The notes under the pieces were generated by a model, which saw only the letters and a program-made list of their open reading frames with translations, was not told the origin of the DNA and searched no databases. From positions 8,125 to 72,124 of the forward strand of contig CAZDOK010000015.1 of the NCBI GenBank assembly GCA_964507025.1: a DNA stretch of 64,000 nt, read 5' to 3'. Of the stretch, positions 33,961-43,231 are shown piece after piece. The stretch is from Amarobacter sp964507025. GTDB taxonomy: Bacteria; Chloroflexota; Dehalococcoidia; Tepidiformales; Tepidiformaceae. Both the position numbers and the translations under genes were made by a program. Every line of letters begins with the position of its first letter. The stretch's first letter is position 1.

Positions 33961-36900
33961 GTGGACGACGAACGTGCAGGCGAGCTTCCCCCGCTCCGCG
34001 ATGCCGGGCTCCTTTTCGAAGCGAACCCCCGGCCGATGTGGGTATTCGATACCGAGACGCTCCACTTCCTCGACGTCAACCAGTCGGCGCTCGACCTCTA
34101 CGGCTATGCCCGCGAAGAGTTCCTCCGCCTGACCCCGCGCGATATTCGCACCCCGGAAGAGCACGCCCGCTTCGACGCCCACATGGCCACCGTCGACCCG
34201 ACCGGCGTCAATCGCGCCCGCTGGCGGCACGTGACGAAGGAAGGCACCGTCCTCTCTGTCGAGGTTTCCGGGCAGGGCATCACCTACAACGGCCGCGCAG
34301 CCCGCCTCATCGTCGTCGACGATTTCACCCCCGCCGATACCGCCGAAGCCGCCCGCCAGGAGTCGGAGGCCCGCTACAAGACACTCATCGAGCACGCACC
34401 CGATGCCATCGTCGTGCTCGATGTCGATGCCGGCACCTTCGTCGAAGCCAACGAAAACGCATGCCGGCTGTTTGGGCATACCCGCGCCCAATTGTCCTCA
34501 CTGACGGTCGGGGACGTCTCGCCCGAGTTCCAGCCCGACGGGCGCCCTTCCGCTGCAGCCGCCTCCGAGGTGATCGACCGCGCCCTTCGCGGCGAAGCCC
34601 CGGTCTTCGAATGGCTCCACCGCTCTGCCACCGGCGATGAGATCCTCTGCGAAGTCCGCCTGGTCCGGCTCCCATCCGCGTCGCGCAGGCTCATCCGGGG
34701 CAGCATGACCGACATCCGCGACCGGAAGGCCGCCGAGCTCTCAGCCAGCAGGCTTGGCGCCATCGTCGAATTCTCCCTGGATGCCATGGTCGCCACCGAC
34801 CTCGCGGGCCACGTCATCACCTGGAACCGCGGTGCCGAGCATCTCTTCGGCTACACCGCCCGGGAGATGCTGGGTCAGACAACCGAGCGCTTCCTTGTTC
34901 CCGGCGAGGAAGAGGCGCGCATGCGCATCCGCGAGGCCGTCATCGGCCGGGGTGAGAGCATCGAGGGCACGGAGCGCACCTGGCTTCGCAAAGACGGCAC
35001 CACTGTGACCACGTCGTCCTCATACTTCCCCATTCGCGATCCTCGCGGAGATATCACAGGGGTCGGTAGCGTGGCCCGAGATATCGGCGACCGCAAGGCT
35101 GCGGAGCTCGCCCTCCGCGCCAGCGAAGCCCGCTTCCAGCTGGCCTTGCGCGCGTCCCAGCTCGGAATCTGGACCTGGGATACCGCCGCCAACACCATGG
35201 AGTGGTCCCCCGAGGCGGCGACCATCCTCGACCGCTCACCCGCCGAAATGCCACCAACCATCGGTGAGACGCTCCTTCTCATCCACCCCGACGATCTCTC
35301 ACGGACGCGCGCGGTCTCGCTCGATGATCTCGCCTCGGGCAACCCCATCGAGTTCCGTATGGTTCTACCCTCGGGTCAATACCGTTGGGTCGCCGTCACC
35401 GGTATGCGGGCCGCTGATGGCTCGCAATCCGTAACAGGCGTCATCCGCGATATCAACGAAAGCAAGCTCGCCGAAGCAGAGCTCCGCGAAAGCGAGAGCC
35501 GAGTCCGCGACATCCTCGAAAGCCTCTCCACCGCCATCTGGGTCTCGGATGGCCGCGCAGCGCTCCTTGTGAATGGCGAGCTCGAACGCATCACTGGCTA
35601 TCCCCGGGAGCTCCTCCTCCAGGATGGGTCCCTCGCCGCGCTCATCCATCCCGATGACCGCCAGGTCATGCTCGAACACTACCAGCGTCGGATCCGCGGC
35701 GAGGAGCGCGTCAGCCGCTACGAGATCCGCATCACCCGCTCCGACGGTAAGGTGCGATACCTGGCTGTCTCGGCGAGCGCGATCGCCTTTGGAGGAGCAA
35801 CGGCCTCACTCGTCTCGGCATTCGACGTCACCGAACGCCGGCGCGCCGAGGACGAGCTGCGCGAGAGCGAGGAGCGCTTTCGCTCACTCGCCGATTCGGC
35901 CCCCATCTTCATCTGGACAGCCGGGAACGACCGCCAGATCGACTTCTTCAATGCCACCTGGCGCAACTTCACCGGCCGGCCCATGGAGGAAGACGCCGGT
36001 TACGGCTGGACGCAGGTCATCCACCCCGAAGACCTTGACGCCACGGTCGACACCTACGAGGCCAACTTCGACACCCGTTCCCCCTATTCCATGCGCTACC
36101 GCCTCCGCCGCCACGATGGCGAGTACCGCTGGATCCTGGAACATGGCACGCCCCGTTATGCCGGCGATGGCGCATTCCTCGGGTTCATTGGCGCCTGCCT
36201 CGATATCCACGAGACCGTCCTCGCCGAAGAAGAGATCCGAGCAAGTGAGGAGCGCTTCCGCAGCCTCGTCGAGACCGTCCCGGTGGGCATCTGGGCCTGG
36301 GATGGCACCGACGTCATCATGGTCAACGCCGCCCTCGAACGCCTGATCGGCTTTCCCCGCGATCGCCTCACCGAGCGCGACTTCCTTGGCTCCCGAATGG
36401 ACCCCGAGGACCGCGCGATAATTCGCGCCCGCGCCGCCCGCCGCATGGCCGGCGAACCCGTCGACCCGCCCTACGTCGAAATCCACATGACCGACGCGCG
36501 AGACCGCGTGCTCACATTCGAGCTCCACTCCACCATCGTCACGCTCGCCGGCCAGCGCGTCTGGCTCAACTCGGTCATCGATGTCACGGAGCGCCGCGCC
36601 GCCGAAGAGGAACGCCGCCGCCTCGACCGCCAGATGCAGCAGACCCAGAAGCTCGAAAGCCTCGGCATCCTCGCTGGTGGCATCGCCCACGACTTCAACA
36701 ATCTCCTCGTCGCCATCCTCGGCAACGCGGGGCTCGCCCTCCTCGAGCTTCCCCCCGAGTCCCCGGCCCGCCAGACGGTCCAGGCGATCGAGACCGCCGC
36801 CCAGCGCGCCGCAGACCTCACCCGCCAGATGCTTGCCTACTCCGGCAAGGGCAAGTTTGTCATCGAGCCCCTCAATCTCTCCCGCGTCGTCGAGGAGATG

Positions 36901-37791
36901 GCACACCTGCTCGAAGTCTCCGTCTCAAAGCGCGCCGTTCTGAAGTACCACTTCGCGCCCAACCTCCCGCCCATCGAGGCGGATGCCACCCAGGTCCGCC
37001 AGGTCATCATGAATCTCATCACCAACGCTTCGGATGCCATCGGTGACCGTAGCGGCGTCATCTCCGTTTCCACCGGCATGCAGTACGCCGACCGCGCCTA
37101 CCTCCGCGAGTCGTACCTCGATGCCGACCTCCCCGAGGGCGACTACGTCTACATCGAGGTCGCCGATACCGGCGAAGGCATGGACGAGGCCACGCGCGCC
37201 CGCATCTTCGATCCGTTCTTCACCACCAAGTTCACCGGCCGCGGCCTCGGGCTCGCCGCCGTCCTCGGCATCATTCGCGGCCACCGCGCCGCCATCAAGC
37301 TCTACTCCGAACCCGGCCGCGGCACCACGTTCAAGGTCCTCTTTCCGGTCGCTGGCTCCTCCCTCACCAGGTCGCCCGCCCCCGAGCCCCAACCCCCATC
37401 CGAAGCGGTGCCAGTCCAGCGAGGCACCATCCTCGCCGTTGACGACGATGAAACCGTGCGCACCGTGACTCGCCGCATCCTCGAGCGCTCCGGCTTCACC
37501 GTGCTTCTCGCCGCCGATGGTGTCGAGGCGCTCCAGGTCTATCGCGCCACCCCCGGCATTTCCCTGGTGATCCTCGACATGACCATGCCTCACATGGACG
37601 GCGAGGAGTGCTTCCGCGAACTCCGCCACCTCGACCCGGGGGTTCGCGTCCTGCTCACCAGCGGCTACAACGAGCAGGACGCCACCGAGCGCTTCGTCGG
37701 CAAGGGCCTCGCCGGGTTCATCCAGAAGCCCTACCGCCCCGCCGATCTGCTCGGCAAGGTCGAAGAAGTCCTCACCTTGAACCGGCCCTGA
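33961..37791 (+). CDS. Hybrid sensor histidine kinase with seven PAS domains
   Basis: A 1276-residue protein. I chose the GTG at 33961, with GAAGGA six bases upstream; an in-frame ATG 30 bases earlier has no usable ribosome site. Seven PAS domains start near residues 17, 135, 264, 389, 512, 637 and 763. Phosphorylated His910 lies in GGIAHDFNNLLVAILGNA, followed by an ATPase domain (NLITNASDAIGD, DTGEGMD, FTGRGLGLA) and a receiver (about 1145-1270) with acceptor Asp1206 in LVILDMTMPHMDGEE. No membrane helix is visible, so it senses in the cytoplasm. Ligand unknown. Confidence 0.92.
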   Translation: MDDERAGELPPLRDAGLLFEANPRPMWVFDTETLHFLDVNQSALDLYGYAREEFLRLTPRDIRTPEEHARFDAHMATVDPTGVNRARWRHVTKEGTVLSVEVSGQGITYNGRAARLIVVDDFTPADTAEAARQESEARYKTLIEHAPDAIVVLDVDAGTFVEANENACRLFGHTRAQLSSLTVGDVSPEFQPDGRPSAAAASEVIDRALRGEAPVFEWLHRSATGDEILCEVRLVRLPSASRRLIRGSMTDIRDRKAAELSASRLGAIVEFSLDAMVATDLAGHVITWNRGAEHLFGYTAREMLGQTTERFLVPGEEEARMRIREAVIGRGESIEGTERTWLRKDGTTVTTSSSYFPIRDPRGDITGVGSVARDIGDRKAAELALRASEARFQLALRASQLGIWTWDTAANTMEWSPEAATILDRSPAEMPPTIGETLLLIHPDDLSRTRAVSLDDLASGNPIEFRMVLPSGQYRWVAVTGMRAADGSQSVTGVIRDINESKLAEAELRESESRVRDILESLSTAIWVSDGRAALLVNGELERITGYPRELLLQDGSLAALIHPDDRQVMLEHYQRRIRGEERVSRYEIRITRSDGKVRYLAVSASAIAFGGATASLVSAFDVTERRRAEDELRESEERFRSLADSAPIFIWTAGNDRQIDFFNATWRNFTGRPMEEDAGYGWTQVIHPEDLDATVDTYEANFDTRSPYSMRYRLRRHDGEYRWILEHGTPRYAGDGAFLGFIGACLDIHETVLAEEEIRASEERFRSLVETVPVGIWAWDGTDVIMVNAALERLIGFPRDRLTERDFLGSRMDPEDRAIIRARAARRMAGEPVDPPYVEIHMTDARDRVLTFELHSTIVTLAGQRVWLNSVIDVTERRAAEEERRRLDRQMQQTQKLESLGILAGGIAHDFNNLLVAILGNAGLALLELPPESPARQTVQAIETAAQRAADLTRQMLAYSGKGKFVIEPLNLSRVVEEMAHLLEVSVSKRAVLKYHFAPNLPPIEADATQVRQVIMNLITNASDAIGDRSGVISVSTGMQYADRAYLRESYLDADLPEGDYVYIEVADTGEGMDEATRARIFDPFFTTKFTGRGLGLAAVLGIIRGHRAAIKLYSEPGRGTTFKVLFPVAGSSLTRSPAPEPQPPSEAVPVQRGTILAVDDDETVRTVTRRILERSGFTVLLAADGVEALQVYRATPGISLVILDMTMPHMDGEECFRELRHLDPGVRVLLTSGYNEQDATERFVGKGLAGFIQKPYRPADLLGKVEEVLTLNRP

Positions 37792-37892
37792 CCTGCCCAA
37801 ACGACCGGCTCCCTTCCTCCCCCATCGGGCGGTCCCGCTTCCGTGTCCACCCGGCACGATGGTGACATCCCGCGTCGCCCCTGGAGGAGCAC

Positions 37893-38792
37893 ATGTCCAC
37901 CGGTCTCTCCGAACTCTCTGACTCCCTGGCCGCAGCCGTCCAACACGCCGCCGCCTTCACTGTGCTGGTCAGCGCGCGCCGGCGATTTCCTGCCAGCGGC
38001 ATTGCATGGTCCACCGATGGCGTGATTGTCACCGCTGACCACGTTCTTGAGCGCGAGGACAAGGTCGAGGTCGTTCTCCCTTCGGGAGAACGGCTCGCCG
38101 CGACCGTTGCCGGCCGGGATCCCGGCTCCGATATTGCGGCCCTTCGCGTCGCCGCCGCCCTCACGCCCGCCGAATCGGCGCCGGATGGCGCGGCACGCGT
38201 CGGCAGCCTGGTCCTTGCCCTGGGGCGCCCAACCGCCGAGGGCCCAATGGCATCCTTTGGCGTGATCAGCGCCATCGGCGGCCCATGGCGCACGTTCCGC
38301 GGCGCCGAGGTCGAAGGCTACATCCGCCCTGATACCACCTTCTACCCAGGCTTCTCCGGCGGGCCGCTCATCGATGCTTACGGTCGCGTCCTCGGCATGA
38401 ATAGCAGCCGCCTCGGCCGGGGTTCCGGCCTCACCATCCCCTCCGCTGCGCTCTCTCGCATCGTCGCCGACCTTCTCGCCGCTGGCAGGGTACGGCGTGC
38501 GTACCTCGGCATCAGCTCCCAGGTCGTCCGCCTCCCCGCGTCTGCCGCCCCCACCCTCGAAGGCCGCGAGACGGGCCTCCTCATCGTGGCCGTCGAACCC
38601 GGCAGCCCCGCTGACGCGGCAGGCCTCTTGGTCGGCGATATCCTCGTCGCACTCGCCTCGAGCGCGCTGACCGATACCGATGACCTCCAGGCTGCCCTCA
38701 GCGCCGGTTGCATCGGGCAGCCTACGCCTGTCACCGTCGTCCGCGCCGGCGAAGTGCGCGACCTCAGTGTCACGCCAGGCGAACGTGCCTGA
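37893..38792 (+). CDS. HtrA-like trypsin-fold serine protease with PDZ domain, no signal peptide
   Basis: A 299-residue protein. The catalytic triad is His50 (IVTADHVLE), Asp80 (DPGSDIAAL) and Ser155 (YPGFSGGPLI), with a PDZ domain from about residue 205 (LGISSQVVRL, then GSPADAAGLLVGDILV). HtrA proteases degrade or hold misfolded proteins, usually outside the cytoplasm. This one has no signal peptide or anchor, so it appears cytoplasmic. A GGAGG site precedes the ATG. It lies between the hybrid kinase and an atypical response regulator on the same strand. Confidence 0.88.
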   Translation: MSTGLSELSDSLAAAVQHAAAFTVLVSARRRFPASGIAWSTDGVIVTADHVLEREDKVEVVLPSGERLAATVAGRDPGSDIAALRVAAALTPAESAPDGAARVGSLVLALGRPTAEGPMASFGVISAIGGPWRTFRGAEVEGYIRPDTTFYPGFSGGPLIDAYGRVLGMNSSRLGRGSGLTIPSAALSRIVADLLAAGRVRRAYLGISSQVVRLPASAAPTLEGRETGLLIVAVEPGSPADAAGLLVGDILVALASSALTDTDDLQAALSAGCIGQPTPVTVVRAGEVRDLSVTPGERA

Positions 38793-38793
38793 T

Positions 38794-38812
38794 GCCCGGG
38801 CATGCCCCGGGC
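38794..38812 (+). other. GC hairpin after the protease gene
   Basis: gcccggg-catgc-cccgggc forms a 7-bp stem one base after the protease stop. There is no T-run, so it is a weak terminator candidate or an RNA-stability element before the downstream regulator. Confidence 0.3.
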
Positions 38813-38857
38813 AGCCCCCTCAGGCAGGCGCCGAACGGCTACCATCGAACAAGGCCC

Positions 38858-39463
38858 ATGCAGGAAGCTGCCAACACCATCCCGCTGATTCGCGTGGCCG
38901 TTCGCGCGGCCTATCCCTCCGTGCGCGCCGGCCTCCGCGCCATGCTCGCAGCTGAGCCCGGCTTCCTCCTGGTGGACGAGGGGGACGATGAAGCCGACGT
39001 CACCGTCGCGGACCTCGACGGCGCCGCCAGCCCTCGCGACTGGCCCCGCGGCCCGGCGGTCCTCCTCGCGGATTCCCCTGCCGACTTCGCAGCCACCGTC
39101 CCGGCCGATGGAATCCCGATGGCCTACATCCTCAAGGAGGCCACGGGCGCGGAACTCGCGGCGGCCGTTCGGGCCGTCGCCGCCGGGCTCGTGGTCTTCG
39201 AACCCGCCATCGCCGCACTGTGGCAAAGCCCACAGGTCGGCGATGCAGCCGTTCCCGCGGGCTCCCCGACCCTCTCGCCACGTGAGCTCGAGGTCCTGCG
39301 CCTGGTTGCGGCGGGCCAGCCCAACAAGTCCATCGCTCTCCTGCTCGGCATCAGCGAGCACACCGTGAAGTTCCACGTGGGCACCGTTCTCGGAAAGCTC
39401 AACGCCGCCAGCCGCGCGGAGGCCGTCGCACTTGCCGTCCGCGCCGGCCTCCTCCCGCTCTGA
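38858..39463 (+). CDS. LuxR-type regulator with a degenerate receiver domain
   Basis: A 201-residue protein. The start is the ATG at 38858, with CAAGG upstream. The C-terminus is a standard LuxR HTH (TLSPRELEVLRLVAAGQPNK, SEHTVKFHVGTVLGKL). The N-terminal ~110 residues have the receiver fold, but the acidic pocket is broken: the first strand reads VAVRAAYPSVRAGL, where active receivers have two acids, and the acceptor strand reads VTVADLDG. The Lys of the fifth strand is present (YILKEATG). Phosphorylation by the usual route is doubtful. It ends one base before the convergent carboxylase gene. Confidence 0.85.
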   Translation: MQEAANTIPLIRVAVRAAYPSVRAGLRAMLAAEPGFLLVDEGDDEADVTVADLDGAASPRDWPRGPAVLLADSPADFAATVPADGIPMAYILKEATGAELAAAVRAVAAGLVVFEPAIAALWQSPQVGDAAVPAGSPTLSPRELEVLRLVAAGQPNKSIALLLGISEHTVKFHVGTVLGKLNAASRAEAVALAVRAGLLPL

Positions 39464-39464
39464 G

Positions 39465-41411
39465 CTACTCCAGCTCGACGAGTCTGTCGCCCTCGCGGAC
39501 AGTATCGCCCGCCGCGACGCACACCTCGCTCACCACTCCCGCCTCCGGCGCGGCGATCCGGTGCTCCATCTTCATCGCATCCAGCGTCAGCAGCAGTTGG
39601 CCCGCCTCGACCGCGTCGCCAGCCACCACCCGGACCGATGCGACGGTTCCGGCGAGTGGCGCCACAACTGCCACAGCTCCGGCTGTCGCGGCGTGCGGCC
39701 GCCGCGGTATTGGAGGGGGCGCCTCGATCCGGATCAGCGATTCCGCCCCATCCAGTCCTCGCACACGCACGCCACCGGCCTCGTGGGCAACCTCCAGCAA
39801 GGTTCCGCCGACGCCAACCCGGAACGACGTCCCGCCCGTCAGGCCGCGCTCAACGCGAACAACCCGGGACTGGCTGTCGACCACGACATCCAGCGCCGCG
39901 CCACGCCCCCGGACTTCCACGGTCGAACGCTCCGGCCCGCTCGAGAGCCACAGCGCCGCGCCACCCGCACCGATCCAGTGGGCGCCCTGCCACGGGCCGG
40001 CACCTCCAGGCGTGCCTTGCGCAAGAGTCCCCGCGGCCGCGGCCGCGGCCCAGTGCTCCAGCGGCACCCCGGCGGCCAGCAACTCCCCCATCGCCGAATC
40101 GAGCCAGTCGACCGTCGCCGCGCCCCGCACGAAGTCCCGGTGGACAAGTATGCGCTCCACGAACCGCAGGTTCGTCGCCACACCATCGATCTCGAGCGCG
40201 CCCAGGCCCGACCGTGCAACTGCGAGCGACTCCTGCCGGTTCGCGCCATGCCCGATCACCTTCGCGAGCAGCGAATCGTAGCTCCCCGGCACGGCATCTC
40301 CGCGCGCGTACCCGGCATCGATCCGGGCTGCACCGCGGTACTCCCAGACGCCTAGCCGCCCGCCCCCACCCATGAACCCGTTCCAGGGGTCTTCGGCGTT
40401 CACCCGGACCTCAACAGCATGGCCTTCGAAGCGCACGTCCTCCTGCCGGAACGGCAGCGCCTCGCCGGCTGCCACCCGCAGTTGTAGTTCCACCAGGTCC
40501 AGCCCCGTCACCGCCTCCGTCACCGGGTGCTCCACCTGCAAGCGCGGGTTCACCTCGATGAAGTACCACCCGTCGGCCGCCACCAGGAACTCGAACGTCC
40601 CGGCGTTCACATAGCCGGATGCCCGCGCGAGCTTGAGCGCGGCTCCGGTCAGTTCCGCCCGCAGGCCTTCATCGACCACCGGGCTCGGCGATTCCTCAAT
40701 GAGCTTCTGGTGGCGCCGCTGGACCGAGCAGTCACGCTCGCCGAGGTGAACGGCATTGCCGTGCCGGTCCGCAATGATCTGCACCTCCACGTGGTGGGCG
40801 TCCCGCACCAGCTTCTCAATCAACAACCCTCCATCTCCGAAGGCAGCCACGGCCTCCCGCCGCGCGCTCTCGATTGCCCCGGGAAGCTCCTCTGCCGCGA
40901 ACACCTGGCGCATCCCGCGTCCGCCGCCTCCGCCGCGCGCTTTCAGCATCACCGGGTACCCAATACGTGCAGCCTCCCGGCCCAGCGTCTCCGGGTCATC
41001 ATCACCATCCCAGCCCGGGACCACCGGCACTCCCTGGGCCTGGGCCAGCCGCCGCGCCGTCCCCTTGTCGCCCAGGGCCTGCAGCACCCCGGGTGGCGGC
41101 CCAACGAAGACGATCCCTTCCGCCGCGCACCGCTCCGCGACGTCTGGCCGTTCGCTCAGGAACCCATAGCCCGGGTGGATCGCCTGGCAGTCTTCAGCCT
41201 TCGCCGCGCTGATGATCCCGTCCAGATCGAGGTACGTGTCGGCCGCGCTGTGACCGTCCAGTTCCACCACCGCGTCAGCCGTCCGTGCCGCCAGCCCACG
41301 CTTGTCGGGGAGCGAGGCAACCACAACGGCCCGGATGCCCATCCGCCGGAGCGTCCCCGCGATACGCACCGCAATCTCACCGCGGTTGGCGATCAGCACG
41401 CTCCTGAACAT
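39465..41411 (-). CDS. Biotin-carrying acyl-CoA carboxylase subunit (biotin carboxylase plus BCCP)
   Basis: A 648-residue protein. Residues 1-445 form the biotin carboxylase: FRSVLIANRGEIAVRIAGTL, IHPGYGFLSERPDVAERC, the ATP-binding VMLKARGGGGGRGMRQV, and EVNPRLQVEHPVTEAVTG. Residues about 575-648 form the biotin carrier domain with Lys614 in LDAMKMEHRI. Domain order and length fit the alpha subunit of methylcrotonyl- or propionyl-type carboxylases. Its likely partner is the beta subunit at 26160-27770, about 12 kb away. The four-base spacing to the permease gene upstream suggests joint transcription. Confidence 0.93.
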   Translation of the reverse strand: MFRSVLIANRGEIAVRIAGTLRRMGIRAVVVASLPDKRGLAARTADAVVELDGHSAADTYLDLDGIISAAKAEDCQAIHPGYGFLSERPDVAERCAAEGIVFVGPPPGVLQALGDKGTARRLAQAQGVPVVPGWDGDDDPETLGREAARIGYPVMLKARGGGGGRGMRQVFAAEELPGAIESARREAVAAFGDGGLLIEKLVRDAHHVEVQIIADRHGNAVHLGERDCSVQRRHQKLIEESPSPVVDEGLRAELTGAALKLARASGYVNAGTFEFLVAADGWYFIEVNPRLQVEHPVTEAVTGLDLVELQLRVAAGEALPFRQEDVRFEGHAVEVRVNAEDPWNGFMGGGGRLGVWEYRGAARIDAGYARGDAVPGSYDSLLAKVIGHGANRQESLAVARSGLGALEIDGVATNLRFVERILVHRDFVRGAATVDWLDSAMGELLAAGVPLEHWAAAAAAGTLAQGTPGGAGPWQGAHWIGAGGAALWLSSGPERSTVEVRGRGAALDVVVDSQSRVVRVERGLTGGTSFRVGVGGTLLEVAHEAGGVRVRGLDGAESLIRIEAPPPIPRRPHAATAGAVAVVAPLAGTVASVRVVAGDAVEAGQLLLTLDAMKMEHRIAAPEAGVVSEVCVAAGDTVREGDRLVELE

Positions 41412-41414
41412 CGT

Positions 41415-42485
41415 CTACGCCTCCGCCGGAGCATCGGGGGCCAGCAGCTCCGTGTGACCGTCCCCCTGTTCGGGCCGGCGCCCGGCATCCCTCCGGTCAA
41501 GGTAGTAGTCGAGCACCACGCGGGCCGCCGCCGCCGCCGGCAGTGCCAGCAGCACACCGGTTACCCCCAGCAATTCCCCACCCACCAGCACGGCGATCAA
41601 CACGACCAGTGCCGGCAGGTTCAGCGTCTGGCCATAGATACGTGGCACGAGAAACCGGTCCTCGAACTGCTGGTAGATCAGCAGCGCGATCAGCACCACC
41701 AGCGCCTGCGGTGGCGATTCCTGGAAAGCTGCCACCACCGCCGGCACGATCGCAATGAATGCCCCGATCAACGGAATGATGTCGGCGAATGCCGCCAGGA
41801 CGCCAAATGCCACCGCGTTCGGTACATCCACGATGAGCAACACTACAAGCGTGTACACCCCGATGATGGTCGACGTAATCAGCTGCCCGCGGACATACCC
41901 ACCAACCACTCGGCTCAAGGCCCGGATGAAGTGCTCCGCGTCCGGCTCTCGCTCCTCGGGGATGAATCGGAACAGGAAGGTCCGGAGCCGATAGGTATCG
42001 ACCAGCAAGTACGCCGTCAGTACCAGGACCGTGAACGCGGAGACCACACCCACCAGCACGCGCTGCCCATAGTCCACCGCCTGGCTCCCGCTGATCAGGT
42101 CGCTCCAGTTGATCTCCTCCGCCCGCTCCGGAAGGTCCCACCGCTCTGTCTTGAACCCGAAGTCCGCCATGAACCGCTCGAAGTCCTCCGCGTAGTCCGG
42201 CAAGTTCGACCGCAGGTCGCGGAACTCGTCGAACATCGCCGGCGCCACGATCGCCACCATCGATCCCAGCCCCACCAGGATCGTCAGCAATATCAACAGC
42301 ACCGCCACCACACGGTTGAAACCGTGCCGCACGAGCCACTCCACGTATGGGAAGAGTGCCGCCATGAAAATGAAGGCGGTCAGCACCAGGAGCACCACCG
42401 GCCACACCCGGATCAGTGCCCACAACGACAGGATCGCGAGCCCCACGACGACCAGCCCGCGATAGGAAAGTTCGACCTTGAGCAT
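41415..42485 (-). CDS. AI-2E family permease (PerM/YdiK-like)
   Basis: A 356-residue protein starting MLKVELSYRGLVVVGLAILS, with GGCGGA before the ATG. About eight hydrophobic helices are seen, with the family's typical split: helices at the N-terminus, a large soluble loop (about 85-190) and further helices. Late motifs include AFGVLAAFADIIPLIGAFIA and RFLVPRIYGQTLNLPALVV. Family members have been called AI-2 exporters or ion transporters; the cargo here is unknown. Confidence 0.88.
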   Translation of the reverse strand: MLKVELSYRGLVVVGLAILSLWALIRVWPVVLLVLTAFIFMAALFPYVEWLVRHGFNRVVAVLLILLTILVGLGSMVAIVAPAMFDEFRDLRSNLPDYAEDFERFMADFGFKTERWDLPERAEEINWSDLISGSQAVDYGQRVLVGVVSAFTVLVLTAYLLVDTYRLRTFLFRFIPEEREPDAEHFIRALSRVVGGYVRGQLITSTIIGVYTLVVLLIVDVPNAVAFGVLAAFADIIPLIGAFIAIVPAVVAAFQESPPQALVVLIALLIYQQFEDRFLVPRIYGQTLNLPALVVLIAVLVGGELLGVTGVLLALPAAAAARVVLDYYLDRRDAGRRPEQGDGHTELLAPDAPAEA

Positions 42486-42564
42486 GCGTCCGCCGGGGTG
42501 CGAATGTGGCCGTAGCGTATGGCCCGTGGCGCCCGCCGACAACTCACCTCCCAGGGGTGCGGTT

Positions 42565-42573
42565 TGCTAGGCT
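42565..42573 (+). promoter_or_regulatory. Extended -10 promoter (TGCTAGGCT) for the DinB gene
   Basis: TGn plus TAGGCT lies 20 bases before the ATG at 42594, with a GGAGG ribosome site between. No -35 is needed for extended -10 promoters. Confidence 0.4.
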
Positions 42574-42593
42574 TCCTCACACGGAGGCCTCGG

Positions 42594-43139
42594 ATGTTTA
42601 CCTCGATCGATACCTTCTTGCGCTACTTCGAAGGCGTGAATCGCCGCGCCATGCGCGATGTCGCCGCCCTCCCGCCCCAGGCCGAAGGCTGGAAGCCGGA
42701 CACCGGCGAAGGCGAAAAGGCCTGGAGCATCAACACCCTGGTCGGCCACATGTGCGGTTCTCGCCTCTACTTCGCCAGCGCCTACCTCGCCAACGGCTGG
42801 ATCAGCCCGCCGCCGCCGGACGTTAGCTCGCGCGACCGCTGGGTCCCCGCCCTCCAGGCCAGCTTCGACCAGTTCCGCGATCTCCTCGCCGGGACGCCCG
42901 CGGCCTACCTGGAGCGCCGCGTCGCGATGATCGACTCCGATGGCGCGCTCGCCGGCTGGCGCATCCTCCTGATGATGATGGAGCACGACATCCACCACCG
43001 CAGCCAGATCGACACCTATGCCGGCCTCAATGGCTGGGACGTTCCCCAGATCTACAACCGTTCCGCCGAGACCATTGGCTCACTCCAGGCTGAGCAACGT
43101 GCCAGGCACAACCAGCCCGGCGAACCCCACCCGCTCTGA
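42594..43139 (+). CDS. DinB family protein
   Basis: A 181-residue four-helix-bundle protein. The ATG at 42594 follows GGAGG by eight bases. Metal-binding histidines are in NTLVGHMCGSRLYF and MMMEHDIHHRSQID, the usual DinB His triad. DinB proteins include thiol-dependent S-transferases using bacillithiol or mycothiol and many of unknown function. The role here is unknown. It is divergent from the permease gene. Confidence 0.88.
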   Translation: MFTSIDTFLRYFEGVNRRAMRDVAALPPQAEGWKPDTGEGEKAWSINTLVGHMCGSRLYFASAYLANGWISPPPPDVSSRDRWVPALQASFDQFRDLLAGTPAAYLERRVAMIDSDGALAGWRILLMMMEHDIHHRSQIDTYAGLNGWDVPQIYNRSAETIGSLQAEQRARHNQPGEPHPL

Positions 43140-43178
43140 CATCCGGGAGCATGCCCGAGGCCGCCCACACACAACAAA

Positions 43179-43207
43179 CCCCCGGGCACCTGTCCCGGGG
43201 GCTTGTT
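43179..43207. terminator. Terminator hairpin shared by ilvN and the DinB gene
   Basis: cccccggg / cccggggg (43179-43186 and 43194-43201) form an 8-bp stem with a 7-base loop. On the reverse strand it is followed by TTTGTTG, a good terminator 31 bases after the ilvN stop. On the forward strand it is followed by CTTGTTC. Confidence 0.8.
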
Positions 43208-43231
43208 CGAATAACGCACCAGGGTGCCGCA

